Position numbers and translations under genes: made by a program
Source of the DNA: an uncultured Clostridia bacterium
Lineage (GTDB): Bacteria; Bacillota; Clostridia; Christensenellales; Borkfalkiaceae
DNA: 64,000 nucleotides
Direction: 5' to 3'
Assembly (NCBI GenBank): GCA_947627955.1
Contig: CANQXZ010000002.1
Span: forward strand, 48,324-112,323
The notes under the pieces: model-generated
Database searches by the model: none
The model's input: the letters and a program-made list of their open reading frames with translations, nothing else
What the model was told of the DNA's origin: nothing
Shown: positions 33,246 through 41,628 of the stretch, piece after piece
Layout of the letters: each line of letters opens with the position of its first letter
Position numbering within the stretch: position 1 is the stretch's first letter

Positions 33246-34043
33246 TCACTCCGCTATCCTGTCGTACAGTCCCTTTTTCTGCAATTTTTCATACAGTTCG
33301 TCCTCGGTGATCTCATCGAGGAATTTTTCGCCGTATATCTGCAACACGAGATAGCGGCTGTCGTCGAGATGGCGCAGGGCGTCCTTATAAGTGGCGTTTT
33401 CGTCCAGAATGACGTATTTCACCTCCCTCCCGCGCTTTTTCTTGCGGGCGGCGAAGTTTATCTTCTGCGCGGGCGGAGCCTTTTGCAGGGCGGAAAAGAA
33501 GAGCATGGCAGCCACGGCGGGCAGGGAGAGATTGCGGTAGGCGAAAAAATATACGCACAGCAGCGCGGAGGCGGCGCACATGCCCAGAACGCGCAGGACT
33601 ATATTCACCGCGGCGGGCTTCAAGAACTTTGAGAGGGCGCATTTGAAAGCCCTGCCGCCGTCGAGGGGATAGGCGGGCAGAAGATTCAATACGAGCATAG
33701 CCGCGTTGGAATAGAACAGCATGTCGGTGTACGCATAGGTCTGCGGGACGAACCACCACAGCCCCGCCACCGCCACGCACAGAAAAAAATTGACCGCTGG
33801 ACCCGCGAGGGCGAGCTTTATCTCGTCCGAGGGAGATATTCCCTCTATGTCGCACACCGCGGCGGCGCCGTACGGCATAAGGCTTATTTTTGTGCACTCG
33901 AAGCCCAGCTTCTCCGCGTAAAAAATGTGACCGCACTCGTGCAGGAGTGCGGTCAGCGCGCATATTATGAATACAGGAAACCCGCCGAAGAGCGCGGACA
34001 GCAGTCCCGCAGCCAAAAACAGCGGGTGTATCGTTATTTTCAC
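33246..34043 (-). CDS. spoIVFB: site-2 intramembrane protease SpoIVFB
   Basis: 265 aa, six membrane segments, M50 family. The zinc motif is LLHECGH (HExxH with Cys inside), and the third ligand sits in NLLPAYPLDGGR. A C-terminal CBS-like domain (about 205-260: VKYVILDENATYKDAL) is the ATP-sensing part known in SpoIVFB. In Bacillus it cuts pro-sigma-K in the mother cell. The gene follows a SpoIVFA-like gene with a 4-bp overlap, which supports SpoIVFB over other S2P proteases. Confidence 0.92.
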   Translation of the reverse strand: MKITIHPLFLAAGLLSALFGGFPVFIICALTALLHECGHIFYAEKLGFECTKISLMPYGAAAVCDIEGISPSDEIKLALAGPAVNFFLCVAVAGLWWFVPQTYAYTDMLFYSNAAMLVLNLLPAYPLDGGRAFKCALSKFLKPAAVNIVLRVLGMCAASALLCVYFFAYRNLSLPAVAAMLFFSALQKAPPAQKINFAARKKKRGREVKYVILDENATYKDALRHLDDSRYLVLQIYGEKFLDEITEDELYEKLQKKGLYDRIAE

Positions 34044-34774
34044 GATTTCCAGACGGGGACTTCGCCCGAAAGCGTGTAGCAGTTCAGAAGGGAATCGCCG
34101 TCATAGAGGGAGACGTTCACCTCGCCCGAACCGTCGGAATAGGCGAAGGGCAGGTTGGCGCGCACCTCGTCGCCCTCGGCTGCGTACACGTCGCTGAGCC
34201 CCGTTATCACGCTCGAAAAGGTGGACGTGTGCGCTATTTTTACGATGTAGGAGCCGTCCTCTCCCGTTATCCGCTCTATCTTGCCCGCGCAGACGGGGTA
34301 TACCGAGCACTCCGCGGTGAACGACATCACGCCCTCGTCGGAGATCTCCACGTCGGCTTCCGAGCGGCTGCTGACTACGGGCGAGAGGGTGAGCTGGCTG
34401 TACGCGGGCTCGTTGACCTCCTCGCGCGGGTTGATCACAGACGAGATAAAGGTGTTTATCGCGCTTGAGGGCATGAACAGGTTTGTCAAAAATATCGCCA
34501 TGGCGATGAGGAATACCGCCGCCGTCTCCGAAAAGAGTATTACGCTCTCCCTGTCGCGGCTTTTCGCGCGCGCCGCCTTTGGCTTTTTGGGAGGGTCGGA
34601 GAGGTCCTCCGCCTCCACGTATGCGCCCATGCGCTCGTTCACGCTGTCCACCACCCTCTCCTTGATGTCCTCGCGGGAGGGCTGTTCCCTGCGCTTGAAA
34701 AGGCTCTTCTTCTTTGTGACCGTCACGGTGCTGACGGGTATTTCGAGCATTTCGGCATAGTCTAAATCCTGCAT
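34040..34774 (-). CDS. spoIVFA: SpoIVFA-like inhibitor of the pro-sigma-K protease
   Basis: 244 aa. Cytosolic, positively charged N-terminus (1-90), one membrane helix (about 95-115), then an extracytoplasmic domain with the fold signature of M23/LytM proteins (AGKIERITGEDGSYIVKIAH, SDVYAAEGDEV) but without the catalytic histidine set. SpoIVFA holds SpoIVFB inactive until the forespore signals. Clear ribosome site (GGAGGAAG) 4 nt before the ATG. Position immediately upstream of spoIVFB is the strongest argument. Confidence 0.83.
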   Translation of the reverse strand: MQDLDYAEMLEIPVSTVTVTKKKSLFKRREQPSREDIKERVVDSVNERMGAYVEAEDLSDPPKKPKAARAKSRDRESVILFSETAAVFLIAMAIFLTNLFMPSSAINTFISSVINPREEVNEPAYSQLTLSPVVSSRSEADVEISDEGVMSFTAECSVYPVCAGKIERITGEDGSYIVKIAHTSTFSSVITGLSDVYAAEGDEVRANLPFAYSDGSGEVNVSLYDGDSLLNCYTLSGEVPVWKS

Positions 34775-34856
34775 AATCTTCCTCCGGGAATTTTTTAAGT
34801 CTAACCTATAATATTCCGCGGACAGGCTTTGTAGAACATATTTCGCAAAGTAAGCA

Positions 34857-34903
34857 TATTATGGAAGCCCCGCGGCGCAATGAGCCGCGGGGCTTCCATA
34901 ATA
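34857..34903 (-). terminator. 20-bp perfect hairpin downstream of ksgA
   Basis: Arms 34857-34876 and 34884-34903 are exactly complementary, loop GCAATGA. No U-tract follows on either strand. Confidence 0.55.
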
Positions 34904-34929
34904 AAGGGACGCCGCAAGGCGCCGCCCTG

Positions 34930-35784
34930 TCACTTATCCTCTTTTGCGGCGGCAAAATGCGCGCCTATGCGCTCCGAAAGGCGGGCGAGCGCTTCGGGGG
35001 AAAGGGTCTCTCCCCTCGCGTTCTTCTCTATCCCACCGCCCGAGAGTATCTCCTGCGCCTCGCCGCGGGTCAGCCCGAACACGGAAACGAGGTTGTTTTC
35101 CAGCGTTTTCCGGCGGGACAAAAAGGCGGCGCGCACCGTCTTTTTGTAGAGCGGGACGTCCTTTACGCCCAGCCTGTCCCTCTCCGCGACGATCTTCACG
35201 ACAGCGCTGTCCACGTTGGGGCGGGGCGTGAATGCCTCGCGCGGGACCCTCATTATTATCTCCGCCCTGCCGTAAAGCGCCACCGCGGCGGTTATCGCGC
35301 CGTATTCGGGGGTGCCTTCGCGGGCGCAAAGCCGCTCCGCCACCTCCTGCTGCACCGTAACGGTCACAGAGGAACAGAGTTCGCTCTCCTCTATTATTTT
35401 GGTTATTATGGGCGTGGTGACGTAATAGGGGATATTTGCCACCACCGAATAGGCGCCCGTGCTCTTTTCGAGCTCTTTTAAGTCGGTCTTCAAAAAATCG
35501 CGGAACACCACTTCCACGTTGTCGATGCCCGCGAGCGTCCTTTCGAGCACGGGCTTCAAGGATTTGTCCACCTCGAATGAGACGACCCTCTTCGCCCTCT
35601 CCGCGAGGGCGGCGGTGAGCGTGCCCGCGCCGCAGCCTATCTCCACCACCACGTCCGAACGGGAAACGCCCGCTCTCCGCGCTATCGAGGCGAGCAGCTC
35701 CTTATCCGTTATGAAGTTCTGCCCCAGCCGCTTTTTGAAGGAAAAATTCTCCCGCCGCAGGGCGTCTTTTACGTCGTTTTCCAT
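34930..35784 (-). CDS. rsmA: 16S rRNA (adenine1518/1519-N6)-dimethyltransferase
   Basis: 284 aa, KsgA family. SAM motif VVEIGCGAGTLTAAL, catalytic NIPYYVTTPI (NxPY/F), N-terminal KKRLGQNFITD. It dimethylates two adjacent adenines at the end of 16S rRNA during late 30S assembly. Downstream of metG-tatD on the same strand after 104 bp; the ATG at 35784 follows AGAGGCGGG at 9 nt. Confidence 0.95.
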   Translation of the reverse strand: MENDVKDALRRENFSFKKRLGQNFITDKELLASIARRAGVSRSDVVVEIGCGAGTLTAALAERAKRVVSFEVDKSLKPVLERTLAGIDNVEVVFRDFLKTDLKELEKSTGAYSVVANIPYYVTTPIITKIIEESELCSSVTVTVQQEVAERLCAREGTPEYGAITAAVALYGRAEIIMRVPREAFTPRPNVDSAVVKIVAERDRLGVKDVPLYKKTVRAAFLSRRKTLENNLVSVFGLTRGEAQEILSGGGIEKNARGETLSPEALARLSERIGAHFAAAKEDK

Positions 35785-35875
35785 ATTTTAGCCCGCCTCT
35801 TGCGGGAATATATCCTCCCCGCCGCGGCAAACTAAGACCGTAAACCGATGCAGGTTTGCCTCACCGAGGATAAAC

Positions 35876-35902
35876 AAGTCCGCTTTTTTTAAAGCGGGCT
35901 TT
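35876..35902. terminator. hairpin at the end of tatD
   Basis: AAGTCCGCTTT / AAAGCGGGCTT with a TTTT centre; includes the tatD stop. On the plus strand GATTTTTT follows, on the minus strand only GTTTATCC. Confidence 0.45.
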
Positions 35903-36680
35903 GATTTTTTAGTTTTCTGAATAACGTGTGGGCGTTCCGCCAGACCCGCTCCGCCGTTTCCTCCTCGGTTTCGCCCCGTATCGCCGCCATATTTTTGAGG
36001 ATATACGGGATGCTCGCGGGGGTGTTGGGGAAAACGCCGTACAGCTCCGACGGCGGCATGTACGGGCTGTCCGTTTCCGTGAGCAGCCTGTCAGCCGAGA
36101 TCGCGGCGATGGACTTTTGCGCCCTTTTGGAGCCCTTCCACGTGCTTGCGCCGCCGAAAGAAAAGTACAAGCCGAGCGCGGAAAACTCCGCGGCAAGCTC
36201 AGGGGAATGGGAATAACAGTGCATGAGCGCGCCGTTTTTTAAGAGCGCCGCGTTCTCTTTGAGGAGAGCGAGCATATCCGCGGCGCAGTCGCGCGAGTGT
36301 ATCTGCACGGGCATCGAGAGGCTGTCCGCGAGGCGGAGCTGCCGCAAAAACATCTCCCTCTGCGCCGCCTTGTCCGTATCGGGATAGTGATAGTCCAGCC
36401 CCGTTTCGCCTATCGCCACGCACTTGGGGTGGGCGGCGAGGGCGGCTATTTTTTCCAAATCTCCCTCCCTGTACTTGCCGAGCTCGGTGGGATGAATGCC
36501 CGCCGTGAAATAGCAGCAGGGGTATCTTTCGGCGAGTTCGCGCCCGAGAAGGGAAGTTTCGGCGTCGTATCCAGCGGCGACGATCTTCTTCACGCCCGCG
36601 GCGGCGAGCTTTTCCATCAGCGCGCCGATATCGCCGTATACCCCGCCGTCGAGGTGGCAGTGAACGTCTATATAGTTCAC
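35889..36680 (-). CDS. tatD: TatD-family metal-dependent hydrolase
   Basis: 263 aa TIM-barrel nuclease/hydrolase. Metal ligands: HCHLD near the N-terminus, GETGLDYH, QIHSRD, MHCYSH and TETDSPY, all in the standard order. TatD proteins act as 3'-5' DNA/RNA exonucleases in quality control or repair. The start is a GTG at 36680 whose last two bases form the metG stop (GTGA); the longer ATG-led frame overlaps metG and has no similarity. The metG-tatD-rsmA order is common in Firmicutes. Confidence 0.93.
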   Translation of the reverse strand: MNYIDVHCHLDGGVYGDIGALMEKLAAAGVKKIVAAGYDAETSLLGRELAERYPCCYFTAGIHPTELGKYREGDLEKIAALAAHPKCVAIGETGLDYHYPDTDKAAQREMFLRQLRLADSLSMPVQIHSRDCAADMLALLKENAALLKNGALMHCYSHSPELAAEFSALGLYFSFGGASTWKGSKRAQKSIAAISADRLLTETDSPYMPPSELYGVFPNTPASIPYILKNMAAIRGETEEETAERVWRNAHTLFRKLKNQSPL

Positions 36681-38671
36681 GAGAGCAGGCTCCCGTCGGG
36701 AACGTCCTTTTCGGGCGACACCACCGAAAGCGTGCCGTCGGGCGCCTCGGCGCACACGATCATGCCCTCGGACGTGAGCCCTTTCATCTCGCGGGGAGGA
36801 AGATTGACCACGACTATCACCCTTTTGCCCACCATCTCTTCGGGGGTGTAATACGCCGCTATTCCCGAGAGTATGGAGAGCGTTTCGCCGCCGACGCGCA
36901 CCGTTTCGTGCAGGAGCTTGCTCTTTTTAACGCTCTCGCACTTTATGACCGTGCCCACGCGCATCTCTATGCGGGAGAAGTCGTCTATCGTTATCTGCGG
37001 TCTGTGTTCCGCCTTTGCGGGCGCCGCCTGCGCCCTCTGCGCCTCCTCTATCTGCCTTATGCGCGGCTCTATGTCGGCGAACTTTATCCTCGCAAAGAGC
37101 GTGGAGGGCTCGCCCGTGACCGAATACGAGCTTTCACGGCAGAATTCCGCGAGCTCGCCGTAAGACCTCTCCTTTCCGCCCGTCTCGGCGAGTATCTTAT
37201 CCGCCGTGGAGGGCATGAATGGCTTCAAAAGGACGGCGCACGTCTCTATAGCCGAGAGCAGGTTGTAGAGCACCTCGGACAGCCTGTCCTTTTTGCCCTC
37301 GTCGCGCGCGAGGATCCACGGCGTGGTCTCGTCTATATACTTGTTGGCGCGGCGGAAAGCGGAGATTACGGCGTCGAGGGCGTCGGCGACCCTGAACTCG
37401 TCCATTTTGAGCCGCACTCTCCCGGCGAGCGAGGAGATGACGGAGCGGAATTCCCCGTCGGTATCCCCCTCTGCTCCCGTGCGCGCCGCCACGCCGCCCA
37501 AATATTGGTTGGTCATGGCTACCGTACGCTTGACGAGGTTGCCCACGGTGTTCGCGAGGTCGGAATTTATCTTTTCGCACATGAGTTCCCACGTTATCAC
37601 GCCGTCGTCGGCATAGGGCATTTCGTGCAGCACGAAATAGCGCACCGCGTCCGTGCCGAATATGTCGGCGAGGTCGTCGGCGTACATGACGTTGCCCTTG
37701 GACTTGGACATCTTGTCCCCGCCCTGCAACAGCCAGCCGTGCCCGAAAACAGTTTTGGGCAGGGGCTCGCCGAGCGCCATCAGGAACACGGGCCAATAGA
37801 CGGTGTGGAAGCGGATTATGTCCTTCCCTATGATATGCACGTCCGCGGGCCACAGCTTTTTATACCTTTCCGAGGGGTCATCGGGGTCGTAGCCTATGCC
37901 CGTGATGTAGTTGTTCAGGGCGTCGAGCCACACGTACACGACGTGCTTTTTGTCGAAGCTCACGGGGATCCCCCACGTGAACGTGGAACGCGAAACGCAG
38001 AGGTCCTGCAACTTGTATTTGAGCTCCCCCCTCTCCGCGAGGTCCAGAAGCTCCTCCTCGCTCCTGCCGACGAACTCGTCCGCGAGCAGGAAATTGTTCA
38101 TCATCTCCCTCTTCCTCGAAGCGGGCTGTATGAACGCGGGGTGGGTGAGAATGTGCTTCACAAGCCTGTCCGCATACTTGCCCATCCTGAAAAAGTACGC
38201 CTCTTCGCGGGCGGGCTTTACTTCCCTGCCGCAATCGGGGCAGCGCCCGTTCACGAGCTGCGTTTCAGACCAGAAGCTCTCGCAGGGCGTGCAGTACATG
38301 CCCTCGTAGGAGCTCTTGTATATGTCCCCCTGCTTATAGAACTTTTCGAATATCTTTGCGACCGCCTCTGTGTGATAGCCGTCGGTGGTCCTTATGAACT
38401 TGTCATATTTTACGTCCATTCTCTGCCATAATCCCTTTATGACGTCCGAAACGCCGTCGACGAATTCCTTGGGGCTTATCCCCTTTTCCGCCGCCTTTTG
38501 CTCCACTTTGAGCCCGTGTTCGTCCGTGCCCGTCATAAAGAACACATCGCGCCCCTCCGCCCTCTTGAAACGTGCGATCGCGTCCGCGAATATTATCTCG
38601 TACGTGTTGCCTATGTGGGGTTTGCCCGACGTGTATGTTATCGCCGTCGTGATATAGAATTTTTCTGCCAT
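36677..38671 (-). CDS. metG: methionyl-tRNA synthetase
   Basis: 664 aa class I synthetase. HIGH is in SGKPHIGNTYE, KMSKS in GDKMSKSKGNV, and a CxxC..CxxC zinc knuckle is present (CTPCESF, CPDCGRE). A C-terminal Trbp111-like tRNA-binding domain (about 565-664: DDFSRIEMRVGTV) aids tRNA capture. GGCGG lies 4 nt before the ATG. First gene of metG-tatD. Confidence 0.97.
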   Translation of the reverse strand: MAEKFYITTAITYTSGKPHIGNTYEIIFADAIARFKRAEGRDVFFMTGTDEHGLKVEQKAAEKGISPKEFVDGVSDVIKGLWQRMDVKYDKFIRTTDGYHTEAVAKIFEKFYKQGDIYKSSYEGMYCTPCESFWSETQLVNGRCPDCGREVKPAREEAYFFRMGKYADRLVKHILTHPAFIQPASRKREMMNNFLLADEFVGRSEEELLDLAERGELKYKLQDLCVSRSTFTWGIPVSFDKKHVVYVWLDALNNYITGIGYDPDDPSERYKKLWPADVHIIGKDIIRFHTVYWPVFLMALGEPLPKTVFGHGWLLQGGDKMSKSKGNVMYADDLADIFGTDAVRYFVLHEMPYADDGVITWELMCEKINSDLANTVGNLVKRTVAMTNQYLGGVAARTGAEGDTDGEFRSVISSLAGRVRLKMDEFRVADALDAVISAFRRANKYIDETTPWILARDEGKKDRLSEVLYNLLSAIETCAVLLKPFMPSTADKILAETGGKERSYGELAEFCRESSYSVTGEPSTLFARIKFADIEPRIRQIEEAQRAQAAPAKAEHRPQITIDDFSRIEMRVGTVIKCESVKKSKLLHETVRVGGETLSILSGIAAYYTPEEMVGKRVIVVVNLPPREMKGLTSEGMIVCAEAPDGTLSVVSPEKDVPDGSLLS

Positions 38672-38698
38672 GTTCCGCCTTCGCGTAAATTTTTTTTA

Positions 38699-38727
38699 AG
38701 TATATCACCTTTTTCGCAAGTTGTAAA
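38699..38727 (-). promoter_or_regulatory. sigma-A promoter of metG
   Basis: TTTACA (38727-38722), 17-nt spacer, TATACT (38704-38699). Leader about 20 nt; no T-box. Confidence 0.8.
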
Positions 38728-38739
38728 ACGTATTGCCGC

Positions 38740-38768
38740 TCATAAGACAAAAAACGGGCTCATAAACA
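38740..38768 (+). promoter_or_regulatory. possible sigma-E promoter of spmA-spmB
   Basis: TCATAAG (38740-38746), 14-nt spacer, CATAAACA (38761-38768), against the Bacillus sigma-E consensus kmATATT / CATACAnT. Two mismatches in each box. spmAB is a sigma-E operon in Bacillus. Confidence 0.5.
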
Positions 38769-38774
38769 TAGTTT

Positions 38775-39329
38775 ATGAACGCCGTTTTCACCGTGATATT
38801 CGCCGCTTCGCTGATAGCGGTGACGATCGTCTCCCCCGAAAGTTTCCTTCCCGCCCTTATGGACGGCGCAAAGACGTCCGTATCCACCGCCCTGACTCTC
38901 TTCTGCGTGTACGCAGTGTGGACGGGGCTCGAACGCCTCGCGGAAAAGAGCGGGCTCGAACGCCTCGCCGCGCGCGGGCTGAAAAGGGGCGCGGCGAAGC
39001 TGTTTAAAACTTCGAACGAAGCCGCCTGCGGCTACATAGCCATGAACCTTTCCTGCAATCTGCTCGGGCTGGGCGGCGCCGCGACGCCGTTCGCCGTTAA
39101 AGCCATGGGCGAGCTCGAAAAGGAGGACAACGGATTCGCGCAGAAACTGCTCTTTATAATAAACTCCACGTCGGTGCAGATAGTGCCGACCACCGTCATC
39201 GCGCTGAGGGCGGGCGCGGGGAGCCTTGCGGCGGCGGACATATTTCTGCCGTCGCTGATATGCACGGCTTTTTCCACCGTGTTCGCCGTGGGGATATATC
39301 TTGCGGGGGTGAAGCTGTGGCGTACGTGA
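38775..39329 (+). CDS. spmA: spore maturation protein A
   Basis: 184 aa membrane protein with the nucleoside-recognition 'Gate' domain: the conserved core NLSCNLLGLGGAATPFAVKAM is at about residues 92-112, and the block FIINSTSVQIVPTTVIALR follows. SpmA and SpmB are needed for spore core dehydration. The ATG has no Shine-Dalgarno and begins 6 nt after a sigma-E-like -10, so the mRNA may be leaderless. The 3' end overlaps spmB. Confidence 0.93.
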   Translation: MNAVFTVIFAASLIAVTIVSPESFLPALMDGAKTSVSTALTLFCVYAVWTGLERLAEKSGLERLAARGLKRGAAKLFKTSNEAACGYIAMNLSCNLLGLGGAATPFAVKAMGELEKEDNGFAQKLLFIINSTSVQIVPTTVIALRAGAGSLAAADIFLPSLICTAFSTVFAVGIYLAGVKLWRT

Positions 39330-39820
39330 TCCCCGCGATATTTCTTGCCGTATTCATTGCCGCCGCCGTGAAAAAGGTGAAAATTTACGACGAATTTTCG
39401 GCGGGGATCGGGGAAGCGGTGAAATTCACCATGAACCTGCTCCCCTTCCTCGCCGCCGTGTTCATGATGTGCGAGCTCTTCGAGGTATCCACCCTCTCGG
39501 ACAGGCTGACCGCCCTATTATCCCCCGTATTTTCGGCTCTCGGCATTCCGTCGGAGCTTGTAAAGCTCGTGCTCATAAAGCCCTTTTCGGGGAGCGGCTC
39601 CCTCGCGTATCTGAGCAAGATAATCTCCGAAAACGGCGCCGACAGCTATGTGGCGCGCTGCGCGGCGGTGTGTTACGGCTCTTCCGAGACCATGTTCTAT
39701 ATCTCCGCCGTGTACTTTGCGGGATTGAAGAAAAAAAGGCTCGCCGCGTCCATGGCGATAGTGGCTGCGTCCACCCTGCTTTCCACGGTTTTGGCGTGTT
39801 TTATATGCAAATTTATGTGA
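39317..39820 (+). CDS. spmB: spore maturation protein B
   Basis: 167 aa, Gate domain, 4-5 helices; typical core KLVLIKPFSGSGSLAYLSKII and GSSETMFYI. Partner of SpmA. The start is a GTG at 39317 with GGGGGTG 5 nt upstream, inside spmA (13-bp overlap); a GTG at 39326 with a GTGA stop overlap is the alternative. No terminator follows before the putative RNA gene. Confidence 0.92.
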   Translation: MAYVIPAIFLAVFIAAAVKKVKIYDEFSAGIGEAVKFTMNLLPFLAAVFMMCELFEVSTLSDRLTALLSPVFSALGIPSELVKLVLIKPFSGSGSLAYLSKIISENGADSYVARCAAVCYGSSETMFYISAVYFAGLKKKRLAASMAIVAASTLLSTVLACFICKFM

Positions 39821-39892
39821 AAATGTTAAACTTTTTCAAAAAATGTTGCAATCTATTATGAAAAAATAAATGCGAAAAATTTGTCAAAATAT

Positions 39893-39920
39893 TTTACTTT
39901 TGCGGGACAAAGTATATAAT
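39893..39920 (+). promoter_or_regulatory. promoter of the candidate small RNA
   Basis: TTTACT (39893-39898), 16-nt spacer, TATAAT (39915-39920). Confidence 0.7.
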
Positions 39921-39926
39921 TGTAAA

Positions 39927-40088
39927 TGTAATCGCAAACGCGGTTGCACATTGGATCGCTCATCATTTTTCCCCCTTATCATATAGAGGCGGCGCAAACT
40001 TCGGTTTGCGTCGTTTCTAATTTGCGGGAAGGTGAAAACGCGGCGCCGCCACGGTTTTTCCGTGGCGGCGCCGTTGCCGTTTTTTTTA
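39927..40088 (+). ncRNA. candidate structured small RNA, about 160 nt
   Basis: An isolated promoter is followed by no reading frame but by a chain of hairpins: TGTAATCGC/GCGGTTGCA with loop AAAC (39929-39950 region); a short bulged stem CCTTAT/ATAGAGG; CGGCGCAAAC/GTTTGCGTCG capped by a TTCG tetraloop (39990-40013); then a 14-bp terminator stem with T8. This looks like a non-coding RNA. I could not match it to 6S, SRP, RNase P, tmRNA or a known riboswitch, and the gene beyond is on the opposite strand, so it is not a leader. Confidence 0.55.
40041..40088 (+). terminator. strong terminator closing the candidate RNA
   Basis: 14-bp stem (40041-40054 with 40060-40073), loop TTTTT, then TTGCCG and eight T. 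It also lies behind the M18 peptidase gene on the other strand. Confidence 0.83.
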
Positions 40089-40095
40089 TTATTCT

Positions 40096-41469
40096 TTATT
40101 TGCAGAACGCGAGGCAAGCCCTGTAAAGGGACCACACGTCCGCCTTGGAGATGAGCTCGTAAGGGGCGTGCATGGAGAGCACGGGAACGCCCACATCTAT
40201 CGTGTCTATGCCGAGGTTGGCGATGTACTTTGCGACCGTGCCGCCGCCGCCCGCGTCCACCGCGCCGAGCTCGCCCGTCTGCCAGAACACGCCCTCGCCG
40301 TCGAACACGTCGCGCACCCAGCCCGCAAATTCGGCGGGAGCGTCGTTAGTGGACGACTTGCCGCGCGCGCCCGTGTACTTGGAGACAGCCGCGCCGCAGT
40401 GGACGTATGTGGAGTTGCGCTTTTCGTATACCGAGGCGTAAGCGGGGTCGTAGCCCGCGGTGACGTCCGCGGAGATGCACTTTGAATTATAGCGCACCTC
40501 TATGGGGTTCGCGCCGAAAGAGGCGGCTACCGTGTCTATGACGTCGGATATTACCCTGCTCTGCATTCCCGTGGTGCCGTCGGAGCCCACTTCCTCCTTG
40601 TCCGCGAATACCGCTATGAGGGTGTGGGGGCTGTTTTCGGACTCGAAAACGGCGCACATCTCGGGATAGGCGCACACCTTGTCGTCGTGGCCGTAAGCGG
40701 AGATGAGCGAGCGGTCGAAGCCGACGTCGCGCGCCTTGCCCGCGGGCACGAGACAGAGTTCGGAGCACTGCAGATCGACCTCCGTCAAGCCGTATTTCTT
40801 GTTGAGGAGGTTCAAAACAGCCGTCTTGACCGCCTCTTTGTCCTCTTCGTTTTCATCCACGCAGGGCAGCCCGCCTATCACGGCGTTGAGGCTCTCGCCG
40901 TCCACGGCTTTGCCCATGGGCTTTGCGCTCTGTTCGCCGCCGAGGTGGGGAAGAAGGTCGGTGATGTAGAACACGGGGTCGGAGTCGTCCTCGCCCACGC
41001 ATACCTCCATGCGTTCGCCGCCGGGAAGCATAACGACGCCGTGCAGCGCGAGGGGGATAGCCGTCCACTGATACTTTTTGACGCCGCCGTAGTAGTGCGT
41101 CTTGAAATAGCACAGCCCGCTCTCCTCGTACATGGGGTTGGGTTTTAAGTCGAGGCGGGGCGAATCCACATGGGCGACCATAATGCGCACGCCCTCCTTG
41201 CCCACGTCCTCCGTTCCCACTTTGATGAGGAACACGTTTTTATGCCTGTTTATGAAATAGCGCTTGTCGCCGGGGCTCAGCTTTTCCGAAAACGAGAAGG
41301 GCTTATATCCCCTCTCCTCGGCGAGCGCCTTTGCGGCGTGCGCGGCGTCGCGCTCGGTCTTGGACGCGTCGAGGAACTTCTTGTACCCCTCCGCATAGTC
41401 GTATATCTCGCCGAGCTGCTTGCCGTCCGATTCTTCATAGACGTTTCTGCGTTTATATTTCAGATCCAT
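40096..41469 (-). CDS. M18-family aminopeptidase
   Basis: 457 aa cytosolic dizinc aminopeptidase. Metal ligands follow the M18 order: MVAHVDSPRLDLKP, then YGHDDKV, DKEEVGSDGTTG with the catalytic Glu, and a late VGVPVLSMHAPYE His. M18 enzymes form tetrahedral dodecamers and prefer acidic or neutral N-terminal residues. TTCAT-adjacent promoter at 41498-41527 and AAAGGAG 11 nt before the ATG. Monocistronic. Confidence 0.93.
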   Translation of the reverse strand: MDLKYKRRNVYEESDGKQLGEIYDYAEGYKKFLDASKTERDAAHAAKALAEERGYKPFSFSEKLSPGDKRYFINRHKNVFLIKVGTEDVGKEGVRIMVAHVDSPRLDLKPNPMYEESGLCYFKTHYYGGVKKYQWTAIPLALHGVVMLPGGERMEVCVGEDDSDPVFYITDLLPHLGGEQSAKPMGKAVDGESLNAVIGGLPCVDENEEDKEAVKTAVLNLLNKKYGLTEVDLQCSELCLVPAGKARDVGFDRSLISAYGHDDKVCAYPEMCAVFESENSPHTLIAVFADKEEVGSDGTTGMQSRVISDVIDTVAASFGANPIEVRYNSKCISADVTAGYDPAYASVYEKRNSTYVHCGAAVSKYTGARGKSSTNDAPAEFAGWVRDVFDGEGVFWQTGELGAVDAGGGGTVAKYIANLGIDTIDVGVPVLSMHAPYELISKADVWSLYRACLAFCK

Positions 41470-41497
41470 AATGTTTTACTCTCCTTTTTCAATGAAA

Positions 41498-41527
41498 ATT
41501 ATAATTGAACGCAAAAAACAAAGTCAA
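41498..41527 (-). promoter_or_regulatory. sigma-A promoter of the M18 peptidase
   Basis: TTGACT (41527-41522), 18-nt spacer, TATAAT (41503-41498). Confidence 0.83.
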
Positions 41528-41590
41528 GGGTTTATTCTCCGGTTTTTGTAATTTTTTTCGCCGCGGCGACAAAAATTTTCAATATACCTA

Positions 41591-41619
41591 TTTACTAATT
41601 ATATAAAATGTAGTATAAT
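41591..41619 (+). promoter_or_regulatory. sigma-A promoter of the Gx transporter and probably rnf
   Basis: TTTACT (41591-41596), 17-nt spacer, TATAAT (41614-41619). Start near 41626, three bases before the ATG. Confidence 0.85.
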
Positions 41620-41628
41620 CAACTTACT

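Noticed and set aside
35826..35870. GGCAAAC ... GGTTTGCC stem between tatD and rsmA as a riboswitch
   Set aside because: Single short stem with no further conserved features, inside a probable operon.
38761..38777. Palindrome CATAAAC-ATA-GTTTATG over the spmA start as an operator
   Set aside because: It is explained equally well by the sigma-E-like -10 box plus the start codon; no regulator gene is nearby.
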